Source: Branchiostoma floridae (taxonomy: Eukaryota > Chordata > Leptocardii > Amphioxiformes > Branchiostomatidae). From it: a DNA stretch of 64,000 bases. The notes under the pieces are model-generated. The model was not told where the DNA came from. It did not search any database and saw only the letters and a list, made by a program, of their open reading frames with translations. Position numbers and translations under genes: made by a program. Shown one piece after another: positions 13,092-23,954 of this stretch. Location: contig NC_049983.1 of NCBI RefSeq assembly GCF_000003815.2, positions 6,099,669 through 6,163,668 of the forward strand. Reading direction: 5' to 3'. The first letter of the stretch is position 1, and every line of letters starts with the position of its first letter.

Positions 13092-13518
13092 TGTAACAAG
13101 CACGGGTCGTTCCATCTATTGAGGGGTGTTTATGAAATTTTGAATTTTATTTTTAAATATAAAATCTACACTCAATATCTTTAATGCCAAATTTCTTATA
13201 GAAACTATATAATTATTTATAAAACAGGTATTGATATATCTAGAAATTTGTTTGTGCTGTAATACAATAGAGTTTAGAATATTAGAAAATTGGAATCCCC
13301 CTATTTTGGGAAATGCCTGTCATCGGAAGTTAGTGACCCGTAGAACGTGCGCTGACCTGCATAGAAACAAAACCAGCTGCGCTCAACTTGACAGTGAATA
13401 AACCAAGCCGGGAAGCTTTGACTAGGACTTTCTGGTGCGGACAAGTTCTACCTGTCACTTCCATCGCCTTAGAGACAGCTTTTTTTGCTTCTCCAAGCTG
13501 ACAGAAAGAGTCTCAGCG

Positions 13519-13906
13519 ATGTTGTTGGCGGGGTTTGGGTTCGCGCGGGTTTGGCTAACGGTATGGCTGGCGTGTGCTTGGTCATCGGAGGCTCGGGAGC
13601 AGGAGACGGTGCCCCCGGCCGCCCCTACAGTATCGTCCCCTCGGCCGAGCCGCTTCGGGAACCGCTGCGACGTAACGGCAACGGTTACAGCGACTACAGC
13701 GTGTCGGACTTGCCCGTTGAACGCGGAAGTTGAGTGTCCAAAAGGCTCGACAAAGACAACCCAAGGAGAAGGACTACGCGACTGCCAGTACCGCATCCCA
13801 GTCTTCGGGTCTTGGGGCATCGTCTTGACCGGGTGCCACCACGTCTGCGCCCGCCAGGTCCTCCAACCCCAGTGCTGCCCAGGCTACTGGGGACCCGACT
13901 GCCAAG
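13519..13906 (+). CDS. stab: Stabilin-like receptor, exon 1 (signal peptide and cysteine-rich head)
   Basis: Encodes residues 1-129 plus one base of codon 130. Residues 1 to about 25 are a signal peptide: a hydrophobic stretch (LLAGFGFARVWLTVWLACAW) followed by small and polar residues. A Pro/Ser-rich linker (30-47) leads to a Cys-rich head with Cys at 50, 62, 65, 73, 89, 106, 110, 119, 120 and 128. The end, LQPQCCPGYWGPDC, is typical of the N terminus of stabilins, which are class H scavenger receptors that internalise hyaluronan, modified LDL and other polyanions in vertebrates. The frame is open upstream to 13435, but the first ATG is at 13519 and gives the signal peptide, so it is chosen. 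The donor is CAAG|GTTTGT, leaving phase 1. The exon is CpG-rich. Ligands are not inferable here. Confidence 0.85.
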
Positions 13907-14861
13907 GTTTGTGTCCAGTTTTCTCGTAGCATGCTGTTCCAGGAGTGTGGAACTCCATTTACAGTCGATTGTCAAACGATTAGCAGGTCGCTGCGTGCGA
14001 AAAACTGTCCATTGTGTTTGAGTGTTCATCAATCTGTCAACGATGAAATGAAGTTAGCCGCCCTGCTCCTCCCCTTACTGACATCCAATTTTCTCTTCCA
14101 AATCCCTTCAACAACCCACACTTGAGTACACCAAAAACAGCTGTATTTCACTTCTTCATACCTTCATCCCTTCACTAAGGAATATCCTTCCTTCATAGGT
14201 TGCTCTTTTGCCAGCCAAGACCTTTTCTTGCATTGAAACTTTCCCTTTTTCAGATGCGAAAGTCCCCCAAAATATGCACTTTCACATCGGTTTGAGATAA
14301 ACACCCGCGTGTGGTCTGCTTTGAATCTTTTACGCATCCTTTATGTAAGGACTAGGCATTTCCTGCAGTTTTGTAACACATACAAACATCCCACGAACTC
14401 TGATAAAAAATTGTTTATACCAAATGTTTATTCGTTTTGCGATATCCTTGAGGACTTTGGTTCCCCCCTTGAGAATCAAGCGTAGAAAATCGCAGACATG
14501 TAAGCAGTCGCTCGACTCCGAGAAATAACAAACGCATGCTTTTGTTCTTGCCAGTTTTTCCTGGCACCACAGAGACTTTTCTCCGCATGTCCTTGTTTTT
14601 ACAGGCGGGCTAACATGTTAAAGTGAGAAAACCCAGGCCATATCTGATGTTTTGAACATCCTGTTGTAGAAAAACACTGTAGTAACACACAACCCCTTTA
14701 TTTTCCTGCCCTTTCTTTCAAGCCACATCGTGTTGCGTTAAGGTCCTTTGTGTTCACTGACTCACTCAAGCTTTAGTGGAACTATTGGTGTTAACAAGCA
14801 GAAAATTTGTCCTCACAGAGCTCAAAGCAGAGTCTTTTATCTGAAAATCTGAGTCCCTGCT

Positions 14862-15067
14862 NNNNNNNNNNNNNNNNNNNNNNNNNNNNNNNNNNNNNNN
14901 NNNNNNNNNNNNNNNNNNNNNNNNNNNNNNNNNNNNNNNNNNNNNNNNNNNNNNNNNNNNNNNNNNNNNNNNNNNNNNNNNNNNNNNNNNNNNNNNNNNN
15001 NNNNNNNNNNNNNNNNNNNNNNNNNNNNNNNNNNNNNNNNNNNNNNNNNNNNNNNNNNNNNNNNNNN
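14862..15067. other. Assembly gap (206 N) in intron 1
   Basis: A run of 206 N. Its non-round length suggests an estimated gap. Nothing can be said about its content. Confidence 0.97.
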
Positions 15068-15229
15068 CCATTTCACCCCCTTTGTGCAGGCTTGACCCCA
15101 TGTGTTTCTGTCATATTCCATGTCTAATGACCTGAAAATGTGCTGGTAATGCCTACAGCTGAGGGTGTGCTTTGTCCCGAACTGTTTCCATCAAGAAGAT
15201 TGGAATATACGCTTAAAATCTCCGAGCAG

Positions 15230-15580
15230 ATGTAGGATCTAGTTCAGTGTTTTGCACATCTTTTTGCGGCTTTTTGTGTCTCATTTTGTACAGGAAGTCC
15301 ACGAGTGAAACATTCGTACCACTTGAAAAATCCTCGAAAACATGTGTAAAACACTGGCCTGGATTGTAGAGTGGATGTAGCATTCCATTTACTTTAGCGT
15401 TTTACCAACAATGTAATGTAACGTCCCTGGTTTTACGCAGATTATTGAGGCTTTTTATCTCTTTTTTTTTAGAGGAAATTGAGGAGAGAAGCATGCACAC
15501 CACTTGAAAATGTATGAATAGCCTCAAAAACATGTGTGAAACACTGACCTGGATGGTACATGTACTTGAACATTAGAGAG
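15230..15580. repeat. Imperfect tandem duplication of about 190 bp
   Basis: Two copies in tandem share, in order, a GGCTTTTT stretch, AGGAA followed by GAG, ACCACTTGAAAA, CCTC-AAAACATGTGT and AAACACTG-CCTGGAT. Copy 1 runs about 15230-15420 and copy 2 about 15421-15580. The origin is unknown; it lies next to the 206-N gap, so more copies may be hidden. Confidence 0.6.
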
Positions 15581-15947
15581 GCATACGCTCAGGCACCCGA
15601 ACAACGAAAGCAATACCCTATCCTATAATCCCTATGGCTTTATTGAGCGCTCTTACTACCACCGCAGCTAGACTCAATGTTAGGCTTCCTTTTAGATGTA
15701 ATATCCATTTGTTGAGCATGACCGAATGAGTCCAATATGGAAAACTGCTGCAATATTTATTTTAATTTCGACATCTTGTATTCTGGTCTTGTGCCAGGCT
15801 CAGTTTTTGCAGTGTTTGTTATTCGTTCACACAGTTATGTAAATATTAAGATAAGTCTGCAACATAAGATAAATCCAAGAACATTCCTTGGAATTGGGAC
15901 ATTACATAGATAGAGCTTGGCAGTAGAAAGTGCAGTGTTACCCATGT

Positions 15948-16289
15948 CAGGGCCCGAAATACTTTTTTCAGCCAGGTTGTCCAAGTGGCAACCTGAGTCA
16001 AAAGCCAGGTTGCGCCATCAACATTTCAGGTTGCCCCACTTTCAAATTGTTACTTTCTTCAAATCAGCTACTTATCCATTATCTTTTCTTCCAGTTATAT
16101 GTAACTATTTAATATGTTTTATGTTATCAAAAACTAAATACAAAAGCTTATGCATGTAGGTGGGGGGAAAGCAGTGTTCCAACTGCAAAATTTCAGGTTG
16201 CTCAGTGTGCAACCTGGGTTTAAAATTAAGTTGCGCAAAGCAAAATGAGGTTGCATTTTCAAGTGGGCAAGTGGGTAATTCGAGCCCTG
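15948..16289. mobile_element. Inverted-repeat element with CAGGGCYCGAA ends
   Basis: Starts CAGGGCCCGAAATAC and ends AATTCGAGCCCTG, which are terminal inverted repeats. The inner parts also pair loosely around repeated CAGGTTGC motifs (AGCCAGGTTG, GCCAGGTTGCGC, TCAGGTTGCTC, GAGGTTGC). It is 342 bp and non-coding. Related ends occur at 19873, 20950 and 48196. Confidence 0.7.
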
Positions 16290-16401
16290 CATGTTAACTT
16301 ATACAGCACACTATCAGTGTTTTTCCAATAGTAGTCATTATGGAGGAGGTTCACCATGTGATGGCGAAGAAGCCTTACCAATACCAGCATCAGCAATAAG
16401 A

Positions 16402-16440
16402 TACTGTAAATCGTTTTAGAGTTTGCGGGGAAGCAATTTC
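16402..16440 (+). mobile_element. Decayed end of a TACTGTAAATGC element
   Basis: TACTGTAAATCGTTTTAGAGTTTGCGGGG resembles the left end of the family described at 18447. The rest is not recognisable. Confidence 0.4.
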
Positions 16441-18446
16441 AACATTGGAGGGGAAAGGATTTGTTCATTAGTGGCTATGAGACCGGTGAGATGAGGTGAG
16501 GTGAGGTGTCATGTCTTCAGTTTGCAAAGAAAGACATTAAAAAAGTGAAAAAAAGACGTTTGGCATCGTAAGTTTAGCAGTACATGAACCCCATTTTTAC
16601 AGTAAGTCCAGAGTAAAACTGCAGGCATATATTTCAGAATTTCCAGTACAGTTCTATGGAAGCAATGCTAAGGCTGACAGAAAACCTGGCCATTTGGCCC
16701 ACTGTTACCACTGTTACCAGTGCCAACAGTATCAACAGAAAGTCTGTATTATATCCCTTGTGGCCAGAGAAAGTACCAGAGGGGTTGGGCAATGCTAGGT
16801 TGTGATGTCTCTCTCTCTCTGATAATGGTGCCCTGCCACACATGGGCTACATTCATCACTACTGTCACTTCATCAATAACAACCACACAGGCTAAGGACA
16901 ACAAGACCCCAGGTTGACCTGGTACCTCTCTACCACAAGATGCATTGTTCGCTTTTCTTCCACATCAGGGCCCACCAGATTGGTGCCATGTGTTATTTAT
17001 AGGAACTAAAGGTCGATGGGCATTAGTGTGTTAATGAGATGCCCTTAGGTAATGGATGTCTGTGTTTTCTTTTGACTGAGTCCTGGGGAGATAAAAACTT
17101 GACCCCCATCCTCGTATATCATGGGTATGGCTACTGTATTAGAATGATGAACTCAAAACTTGGTGATAATCTGTCGAAAGCAGATATGAATTCTGATGCA
17201 TTAAGAAGACTTTTGTGGTGTACTATATGTTCAAATTCAACAATGTTCATGGTATTCATCTACCGTAGCGTTCTACGATGAATTTTAACTCTTCTTGTGA
17301 TGATTCAGAAAACATTTGAGAACTGTATCTACCTGACACAATATTCTTTTTATCCAAGAGTTTATTCTCAAAAGTAACACTATTTATTAACGTGGCACTA
17401 AGAAAATTGGAAGGAGTGTTCTTTAAGTTTAAGGGCTGTTTAAAACTTTAATTTTTCTCATACCACTCAATGTTTGGGAGACCATGTTGTTAATTCTCAT
17501 GGTTAAATCTGTCATTCTAAGCTTCCGAAAGTACATTTTTTAAAATCAATTTTACGTCAAAATCACCCCTTGTGAATCACTCCTTATTGCAGAATAGTGC
17601 TGGTTCCTTTGTCCTGGGCTACTGGCATGTTTACTGAGCCTAGATGATGTGGTGGTAATCACATAATGTGGTGGTCAGTTTTCAATTATACTTCTTGACT
17701 TCTCTCAGCCTCCTCTAATACCATTTTGATTAATCCCATCAAACCTATCATCCAAGTCCTGTTTCCTGTTGATGAGAAGGATCAATGGATTAAAGGTAGG
17801 CACTTTCCTAACCGTTTTTCAAAGTCTTCTCCTCTAATGGTATTGGTAGATTTTGAAAATGACACATTGTGTCTGGGATTTCATAACCCCCATTGGTATC
17901 CCTAGGGTTTCCACGCCATAACACAAGGCTATCAATGCCCAAGGCATGGAATATCCATTATGGGCATTGGGCCAAGTTTCAACTCAATATCACACAACAT
18001 ATACTTGGATTCATCTTATATTTCCCACCCAATTTTTATCATTTCTAAAAAGAACAATACAAAATGTGGCAGCTCCTTTCATTTTGATTTTTTTCTCTAA
18101 TGTTATCTCTCTTTTGTAAATTTAAAGAAAAATTGATGTCAAGAAAGAATGAAATTCTTTAGAATGTTTCACAGAATGAAATGGCTGGTTGAGGCAGTAA
18201 CCCCACCACTTTCCATCATTCATGGATGTGCTATTTTGCTGGTAGCATGTCTCTAAGGTCTGTATGGGCCTTGGACTGCAGCGATCTTTCATAATGCTGA
18301 ATGGAGACAGACAGCGATGGCCTTTGGTGCTGCTGTAAAGTTCAGGAACATATTGGCTCATTTGATTAGTTGGCTTCAAGCCGGGATATTTGAAGTCTAC
18401 AGATGCTTAATTCTTGAGCATAGCATATCCTCTTTTGTGTTTTCAC

Positions 18447-18657
18447 ACTGTAAATGCATTTAAGTTCGCGGGAATTTAATTTCCCAGTAGTGGAGAAAAG
18501 GACTGTTTGCTATGGTTTTAAGTTTGCGGTAGCACCATGCACTGCAGTCTCTTACTGCCATGGAAAAATGTTTGAGGTGGTTTTAAGTTTGCGGTAAATT
18601 TTGCAACGGAAAAAAAGCGACCATAAAACTGCTGCGAAAATTTCTGCATTTACCGTA
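18447..18657 (+). mobile_element. TACTGTAAATGC inverted-repeat element, copy 1
   Basis: About 210 bp with ends ACTGTAAATGCATTTAAGTT and TTTCTGCATTTACCGTA. The interior carries repeated GGTGGTTTTAAGTTYGCGGT motifs and a conserved centre, CACCATGCACTGCAGTCTC then CCATGGAAAAATG. About ten copies occur in the window in both orientations, bounded by TA, which suggests a non-autonomous DNA element with TA targets. It is non-coding. Confidence 0.85.
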
Positions 18658-19925
18658 CTTTTCTTGCCAGAAGTGATAAGAAAAAACACTAAAATTAGTA
18701 AAGACATTGAAAGTATACGATCATTTCTTGACACTGATATTATCAACAGACAATTCAGTTGTTAGTTAACTTGTTACCAATTGAACTGTTTCATTTTTTC
18801 TTTTTGAGAGGAGCTGAATCGTCCTTGGAAGTTACAAAAGGTCATAAGAGGTAAAACGTTGCCTTTTTTGCCTTGGCTGGAAACAGGAAGATGCCACTGT
18901 CTGTGATAACCTTGATTTATCCACTTCCAGCTGTGCCTTGGTTTCCTTCTAGTCTGTCTTGAAGAGCCAAAAGTTTTCCTGTCTTCAGTTCTGAAAATAG
19001 AACAACTCAGAAGGTCTTAAAGAGTCCCACATTTCTTTTAATCTTTGCAATGGAGCTAAAGGTAGTAAGTAGTAGCCTGGATACCAGACTGTTTTCAGGC
19101 CATCACCTATGGGAATAACATGCCTCCAAGAAAATTCTACATCAGGACTTAGCACGATAGATATTATTGAGATCGGTGCCTGGCATCCGTGCTAAGATAA
19201 AACTAGGATATAATAGTAATAGTACTGGTAGACAAAAGATAAAACCCCGCTGTATAACCCCATACATTGTACATCAACCACCTACATGTAGCTACCTTGA
19301 GAAAAGGTGATAAATGTGCCAAAGATGTTAGAGAAGAAGAAAGAAAGTTCTATCCTTGCTGGTTGTCCTTTGGCTCACTAATTCTTTTTGCAAATTATTT
19401 ATCCCATTTGTCCAATTTCTTATATTTTCTCAGCCACAGAGGTAGGGTCTTGAAGGACTCCTTGTTTTTGTAGCCTTGCCATGGCCTCAGATCTGCTTGT
19501 ACAGATGGTCTGCAATAAGTTCTCAAAGCAAGAAAACTTACTTGTGATTCATTAGCTTGAAGAAACACAGCTTTTCTCAAGCATTTTTTTACTCCATTCG
19601 GGAAGTGGACAGGATGTGATCCTTGTGATTCATACTTCTTGATTTTATCTGAAGAGCCAAGAAGTCTGACTCTGTGTACATTTTTTCCTTCCCGTGTGAC
19701 TGATTGCAGCTTAGCACAGCCTAGCACGCTAAGAGTCAAGATGAATGTAGGAGCTGATTGGTAAAGTTATAAGGTCAGCCTTCCCACAACCCCTGTGGCT
19801 GGGACCTAGGGTGGCTGACAGGTCAAGCCCATCCGCCTTGCTTCAAAGAGGTCAGTTGCATAAACAGCCTTGCCGGGCTCGAAATACTAGTCTAGATACG
19901 AAATACTAGTCTAGATACGAAATAC

Positions 19926-19994
19926 TAGCCTGGTATCTAGCTGCATTATCCCCTCTGCAATGAAATTGACAATATATGGCTGGGTACCAGGCTA
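19926..19994. mobile_element. Family A element, short copy
   Basis: Ends TAGCCTGGTATCTAG and TGGGTACCAGGCTA are inverted repeats. GAAATAC lies on both sides (5' ACGAAATAC, 3' TTGAAATAC), an approximate target duplication of 7-9 bp. Just before it, a 19-bp unit (GAAATACTAGTCTAGATAC) is repeated in tandem. Confidence 0.7.
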
Positions 19995-20066
19995 TTGAAA
20001 TACTTGGTGTGTACGTGTATACGCTGCCCAAAATTGGAGCTGTGCACTTAATTTTTGACCATGGGT

Positions 20067-20408
20067 CAGGGTTGTAGCCAGCACCTGTCCTTCAGTCCTT
20101 TGAAGGAATTTTGCAGCTGGGGACTGGAAAAAGTTTTCCCCATTCCGTCCCCTGGGACAGACAAATTGATATGTAAAGATATGAAAAAAACTGAAACCTA
20201 TGTGTTCTTCTTCACCAAAACAGATGCCATTGAACAGCTTAGTCTACAAGCAAAATTTGCACCTCAAAATGCAGGAAATAGTGTTTCAGAGGGTCTTGAT
20301 TTTAAAATTTTCTGGGACCCAGACCCCCTAGAAATGACGTGCAACGTCACACCATGCCCATTCAAAATCAAGGGGACTGAAAATGATTTCAGGCTGGCTA
20401 CAACCCTG
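20067..20408. mobile_element. hAT-like non-autonomous element, complete
   Basis: Terminal inverted repeats CAGGGTTGTAGCCAGC and GCTGGCTACAACCCTG are perfect over 16 bp. The exact 8-bp CCATGGGT flanks both sides (20059-20066 and 20409-20416). An 8-bp duplication and CAGGG ends fit the hAT superfamily. It is 342 bp and non-coding. A 3'-truncated relative lies at 30497-30737. Confidence 0.88.
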
Positions 20409-20540
20409 CCATGGGTACACCAGTACACCTAGATATTTCGTGTAGAGTCACATACTTAAAGTTTCAATTTTACGCTAGTATACAGCATATTCTTGACATT
20501 AGGATGTCATAGAAAATGACCTGTTTATTATTCACCTTGG

Positions 20541-20785
20541 TATATTATTGCAGCCAGTAGGTACCCAATCTGTGTAATGAGGCTGATTACGTGCTCAAGG
20601 CACCTCCTCGAACACGGGATGAGGCCCACATTTTATTGCATCCCTTCCGAAAGACGAATGCAACCCTTACAACATGTCCGAGTTGAGCCGACCCTGGGAT
20701 CGAACTCAGGACCACAGATCCACGGAATGGGATCCAGACGGCCAAGCAGCGGGGTTGCGCTACCGCTTGCACCACAGAGACATGA
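20541..20785 (-). mobile_element. tRNA-headed SINE, reverse orientation
   Basis: On the minus strand, a pol III box A (TGGTGCAAGCGG, 20763-20774) and box B (GTTCGATCC, 20697-20705) precede a body, and a tail that reads GAGGAGGTGCCTTGAGCACG, CAGCCTCATTACACA, GGGTACCTACTGGCTGC. The same tail ends the 5S-headed SINE at 29470. No intact tRNA gene is present. Confidence 0.8.
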
Positions 20786-21255
20786 AGTTAGCTATAGATA
20801 TCAGATACAAGCTCTAAAGAGAAGCAGTCAGGTTTTTCTGACATTAAACTCTATTTCATGTTGTGTACCCAAGATGTTTTTCAGTCAATCTGTGCACCTA
20901 AAGTTTTACGTTTAACAGTATGTGTACCCCAAAATGAATTTCGAGCCCTGTTTGTGTACATCGCCACATTTTCCCTGGCTGTTACGCTGGGAGGCAGAGA
21001 TAACAGGATGAATGCTTGGGCATGTTCCAAGGGGAGCTGGCTCCTGGAAGTACAAATTGAAGGGATAGAGGGCTGCTTCCTTTTGATAAAAAATCACCAG
21101 CAACTGTTTACACAAGCTGACAGGTCTTTGATCTACGGTGACCCCTTTTTGCAATGGGTAACCATTCATAAAGTGATGGGTACAACAATGGGGTAAAGGA
21201 GACTGATATTTTATGCAATACGTCTTTGAAATACCGAGGTGTCAAAGATGAATAA

Positions 21256-22546
21256 GGCCCACTTTACATTACGCTTTTCGCGTTAGCGGGTAAATTCCCC
21301 GTTATCGGGACGCCGCTATCGGCACCTCTTTAGACACACCGCCCGGAAATCTGACAGGACACCCGCGGCGCGCGGTGGATTGTAAAATCTTGGTGAAATT
21401 CTACCCGTTAAGATCGCAGTTTTTTTTAGCTGCACGTTGTAATATTGAACAACCGTAATTTTTTTGTTTGCGTACCGCTACCAAGTGATTGAAAATTCAA
21501 ATACGTGACTTGCATGAGAAATACAAGTCCCTGCCTACGTTGTTGTTTCGCTGACACTTCCGGTAACTTCGACCACAAAATTTTCGATAAAAAAGCACTT
21601 AAAAACCCTTTCAAAGCGAACTGTTTGATAGAAGATCCCTTTCTTTCAGTGATGACCTGCTAAATTATGGCTACGTACTGAAATAACCGTGATATACGCA
21701 TAATTCCTGCAGGTATAATAACTACCTCGTACGTAAAAACTCAAGCTGCCAGCAGTTCATGTAGCGGGAATTTCCCCACCAATGTCATAGCAACGGCCAC
21801 CACTGTCATAGCAACGGCCAATCGGAGACGTAATGGGATTACTTTATACAAAATTTGTAGAGATAGCGGCTTCTGGTTTCGGTACAACGTAACGATGTAT
21901 TGCAGGAGAAATTATTCGGAATCGAACTTGTATATTTTTTTAAAGGTCTTCCACGAAAATTGTGCAAAAATAGGTCGTCCAAAAATGTGAGAATGAGACT
22001 ATTTTTCGCTGACATCCCGCCTGCTTTGAAGGTTGACTGCAGACCCGATTGACGTAAGAGCCTGCGTAGGTGGCCATTACGGAAAAGGCAGGCCGTGAAA
22101 ACTATTTTTTCTGCGTAGTTCGGGTTGATTTTTGGGTTGACATTCATTCTACTAGTATATAAAAAAGTAACTATCGGAAGACTGTTTTCTTATCACTGTA
22201 TTCTTACCCAGCGTTATGAACATGATCGCTGCTGGCAATTTTCCTCCAACGTTTTGCAAATCTGTACCTACCATTTTCGCGCCATATGCTAATAAGCGCG
22301 CGCTTTATGCTAAACGTCTAAACCCTGACTCCCGCTAACGCGAGCCCGACGTGTTCTCTTTATACGCAGTTTGGCGTTGACGGGGACTCCCGCTGAGCCT
22401 ACGGCCGTACGCTTCGGAGTGGACGGGAGAAAATTTGGCGTTAGCGGGACTACGTTAACGGGAACTCTCTTTACACGGGGCTCCCGTTAACGCAGTCCCG
22501 CTAACGGCAGTCCCGCTAACGCGAAAAACGTAATGTAAAGTGGGCC
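21256..22546. mobile_element. PIF/Harbinger-like non-autonomous element
   Basis: Terminal inverted repeats of about 35 bp with one mismatch: left GGCCCACTTTACATTACGCT and on to GCGGG, right the reverse complement. The target duplication is TAA on both sides (21253-21255, 22547-22549), as expected of PIF/Harbinger (three-base TWA). It is 1291 bp. Multiple CCCGCTAACG and CCCGTTAACG words are clustered within 250 bp of the right end and fewer on the left. No transposase frame is visible, so it must have been moved in trans. No matching autonomous copy is in the window. Confidence 0.85.
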
Positions 22547-22658
22547 TAAGGTAGTTTAAATTCTTGCAACCTGGTATCCATTCCATATTTAGCAAGTTGG
22601 TCCCATTCCAAGAACCTGTTGCAAATACTTTTGATATATACATGTACTGGTGGGGAAT

Positions 22659-22830
22659 GTGTTGGGTTATCACAGAAAGGAACAGGGATGGATATGTTTC
22701 TTGGGTTGATAGAATGATGAACTTTTTCAGTGTAATGTATAGGGCTACCACAAAAAGAAAACATGTACCGATAAGTTTCTTGGGTTGATAAAGTGATGAG
22801 CTTATTGAGTGTAATTGCTAGCAATGGTGT
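22659..22830. repeat. Two-copy tandem repeat of about 87 bp
   Basis: GTTTCTTGGGTTGATA followed by GATGA and a TTGAGTGTAAT/TTCAGTGTAAT stretch occurs twice, at about 22698 and 22777. Confidence 0.6.
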
Positions 22831-23481
22831 ACACACTGCCTTTTTATTCTAAGAAGAAAATGTATGTACTACCAAAGTACAAGTTATGAAACTGCAGTAC
22901 TGAAACTGCACTGTATTTGAAGTCTGAATGCAATGTAGTATGATTTATCAGTCTGTGACTGTAGGGTAACCTCCGTGGACAGAGTATTGTGATTGGTGAA
23001 TGTGAGGAGTGTTCGCATCTGTATGTTCCGTTTGCCTTTGACTTTATTCAGGTCCACTTTTAGCTATTTTAGCCGCATTCATATGTAGTTTGGCATGTCG
23101 TTTGCACTCAGTTGCGGTTATGTTTTTCTCGCGGTAGGGGTGAAAACCATAATTACGTCACATTCTCACAGAGTATGTTACCCACTGTCACTTGCTTATT
23201 TTTTTTTTGCAGTACAGTTATCCCAAAGGATGTGAATATTTTGAATGGACCCAGCTGTTCTGTGCCCCTAGCCAGATCTTGTAGACCACTTGTGTTTCAG
23301 CTGTCCCAGTTAACCAGGGTTAGCTTGCTGAGATAATCACAGGCTAGCTGGAGAATGCCACAATAAGCTGTAGGGGAAAAACATCTCTCTTGGGATTCTT
23401 CCAAGCTTGTTAGCAAAAGATATGCATGCAAAGAAGCACTGCTATCAATCATATCAGACATGTTTGTTTAGTCTCAGATGC

Positions 23482-23641
23482 ATGCAGATGTTAGCCTGAG
23501 TGCCAGCCTTTTTACATGTAGCTCTTTATCTCTGTCTCTCTGTTGCTATGGATATGACAGAGACAGAGAGAGCCAGAGTAAAGTTAAAATGGCTGGCACC
23601 CATGTACTAGCTAGTGCTAGAGTACTGTATGCAGATGTTAG
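23482..23641. mobile_element. Hairpin element flanked by 13-bp direct repeats
   Basis: TAGCCTGAGTGCCAGCC (23492) pairs with GGCTGGCACCCA (about 23591-23602), and CTCTGTCTCTCTGTTGC pairs with ACAGAGACAGAGAG. ATGCAGATGTTAG occurs exactly at 23482-23494 and 23629-23641. The direct repeat could be a target duplication or a local duplication. Confidence 0.6.
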
Positions 23642-23748
23642 ACTTTCCTCTGTGTTTTAGGCCTTTAGGCATGTGTTCATTGCATTTTGTGTAGTTGTAT
23701 TTTGTAGCGGCTAAAACTGCAGACTGCTAAAAAGATGGACAAAGGATG

Positions 23749-23954
23749 TTCCCCAAGCAGAGGTTAATAGGCCCCTGGCTTTTTGGGATATCTTTTTACT
23801 AATTTCTTTTTAATTTTAGGCTTTTTTATGCCTTTCTATTTTGTCAGTTTTTGCGCACAGCAAATGAAAAGAAAAATTGACTAGGTAGAAAGGCCTACAA
23901 CAAATACCAAAAAAAGTTGTCCATAGCACATCAGCACCTAACCTCTGCTTGGAA
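23749..23954. mobile_element. TTCCCCAAGCAGAGGTTA inverted-repeat element
   Basis: Starts TTCCCCAAGCAGAGGTTA and ends TAACCTCTGCTTGGAA; 206 bp. The middle holds a second inverted pair (AGGCTTTTTTATGCCTTTCT and AGAAAGGCCT). Non-coding. Confidence 0.8.

Larger units (their letters stand above)
19873..20950. mobile_element. CAGGGCTCGAAATAC-type element with nested insertions
   Basis: The left end CCGGGCTCGAAATAC and right end AATTTCGAGCCCTG are the inverted ends of the family seen at 15948. Inside are a family A element (19926-19994), a hAT-like element (20067-20408) and a reversed tRNA-type SINE (20541-20785). Subterminal GTGTGTAC and GTGCACTTAA are echoed on the right as GTGTACC and GTGCACCTAA. 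The pairing of the two ends as one element is inference. Confidence 0.5.

Noticed and set aside
20697-20774. A possible tRNA gene on the minus strand
   Set aside because: Box A and box B are present, but no full cloverleaf or acceptor stem; it is the head of a SINE.
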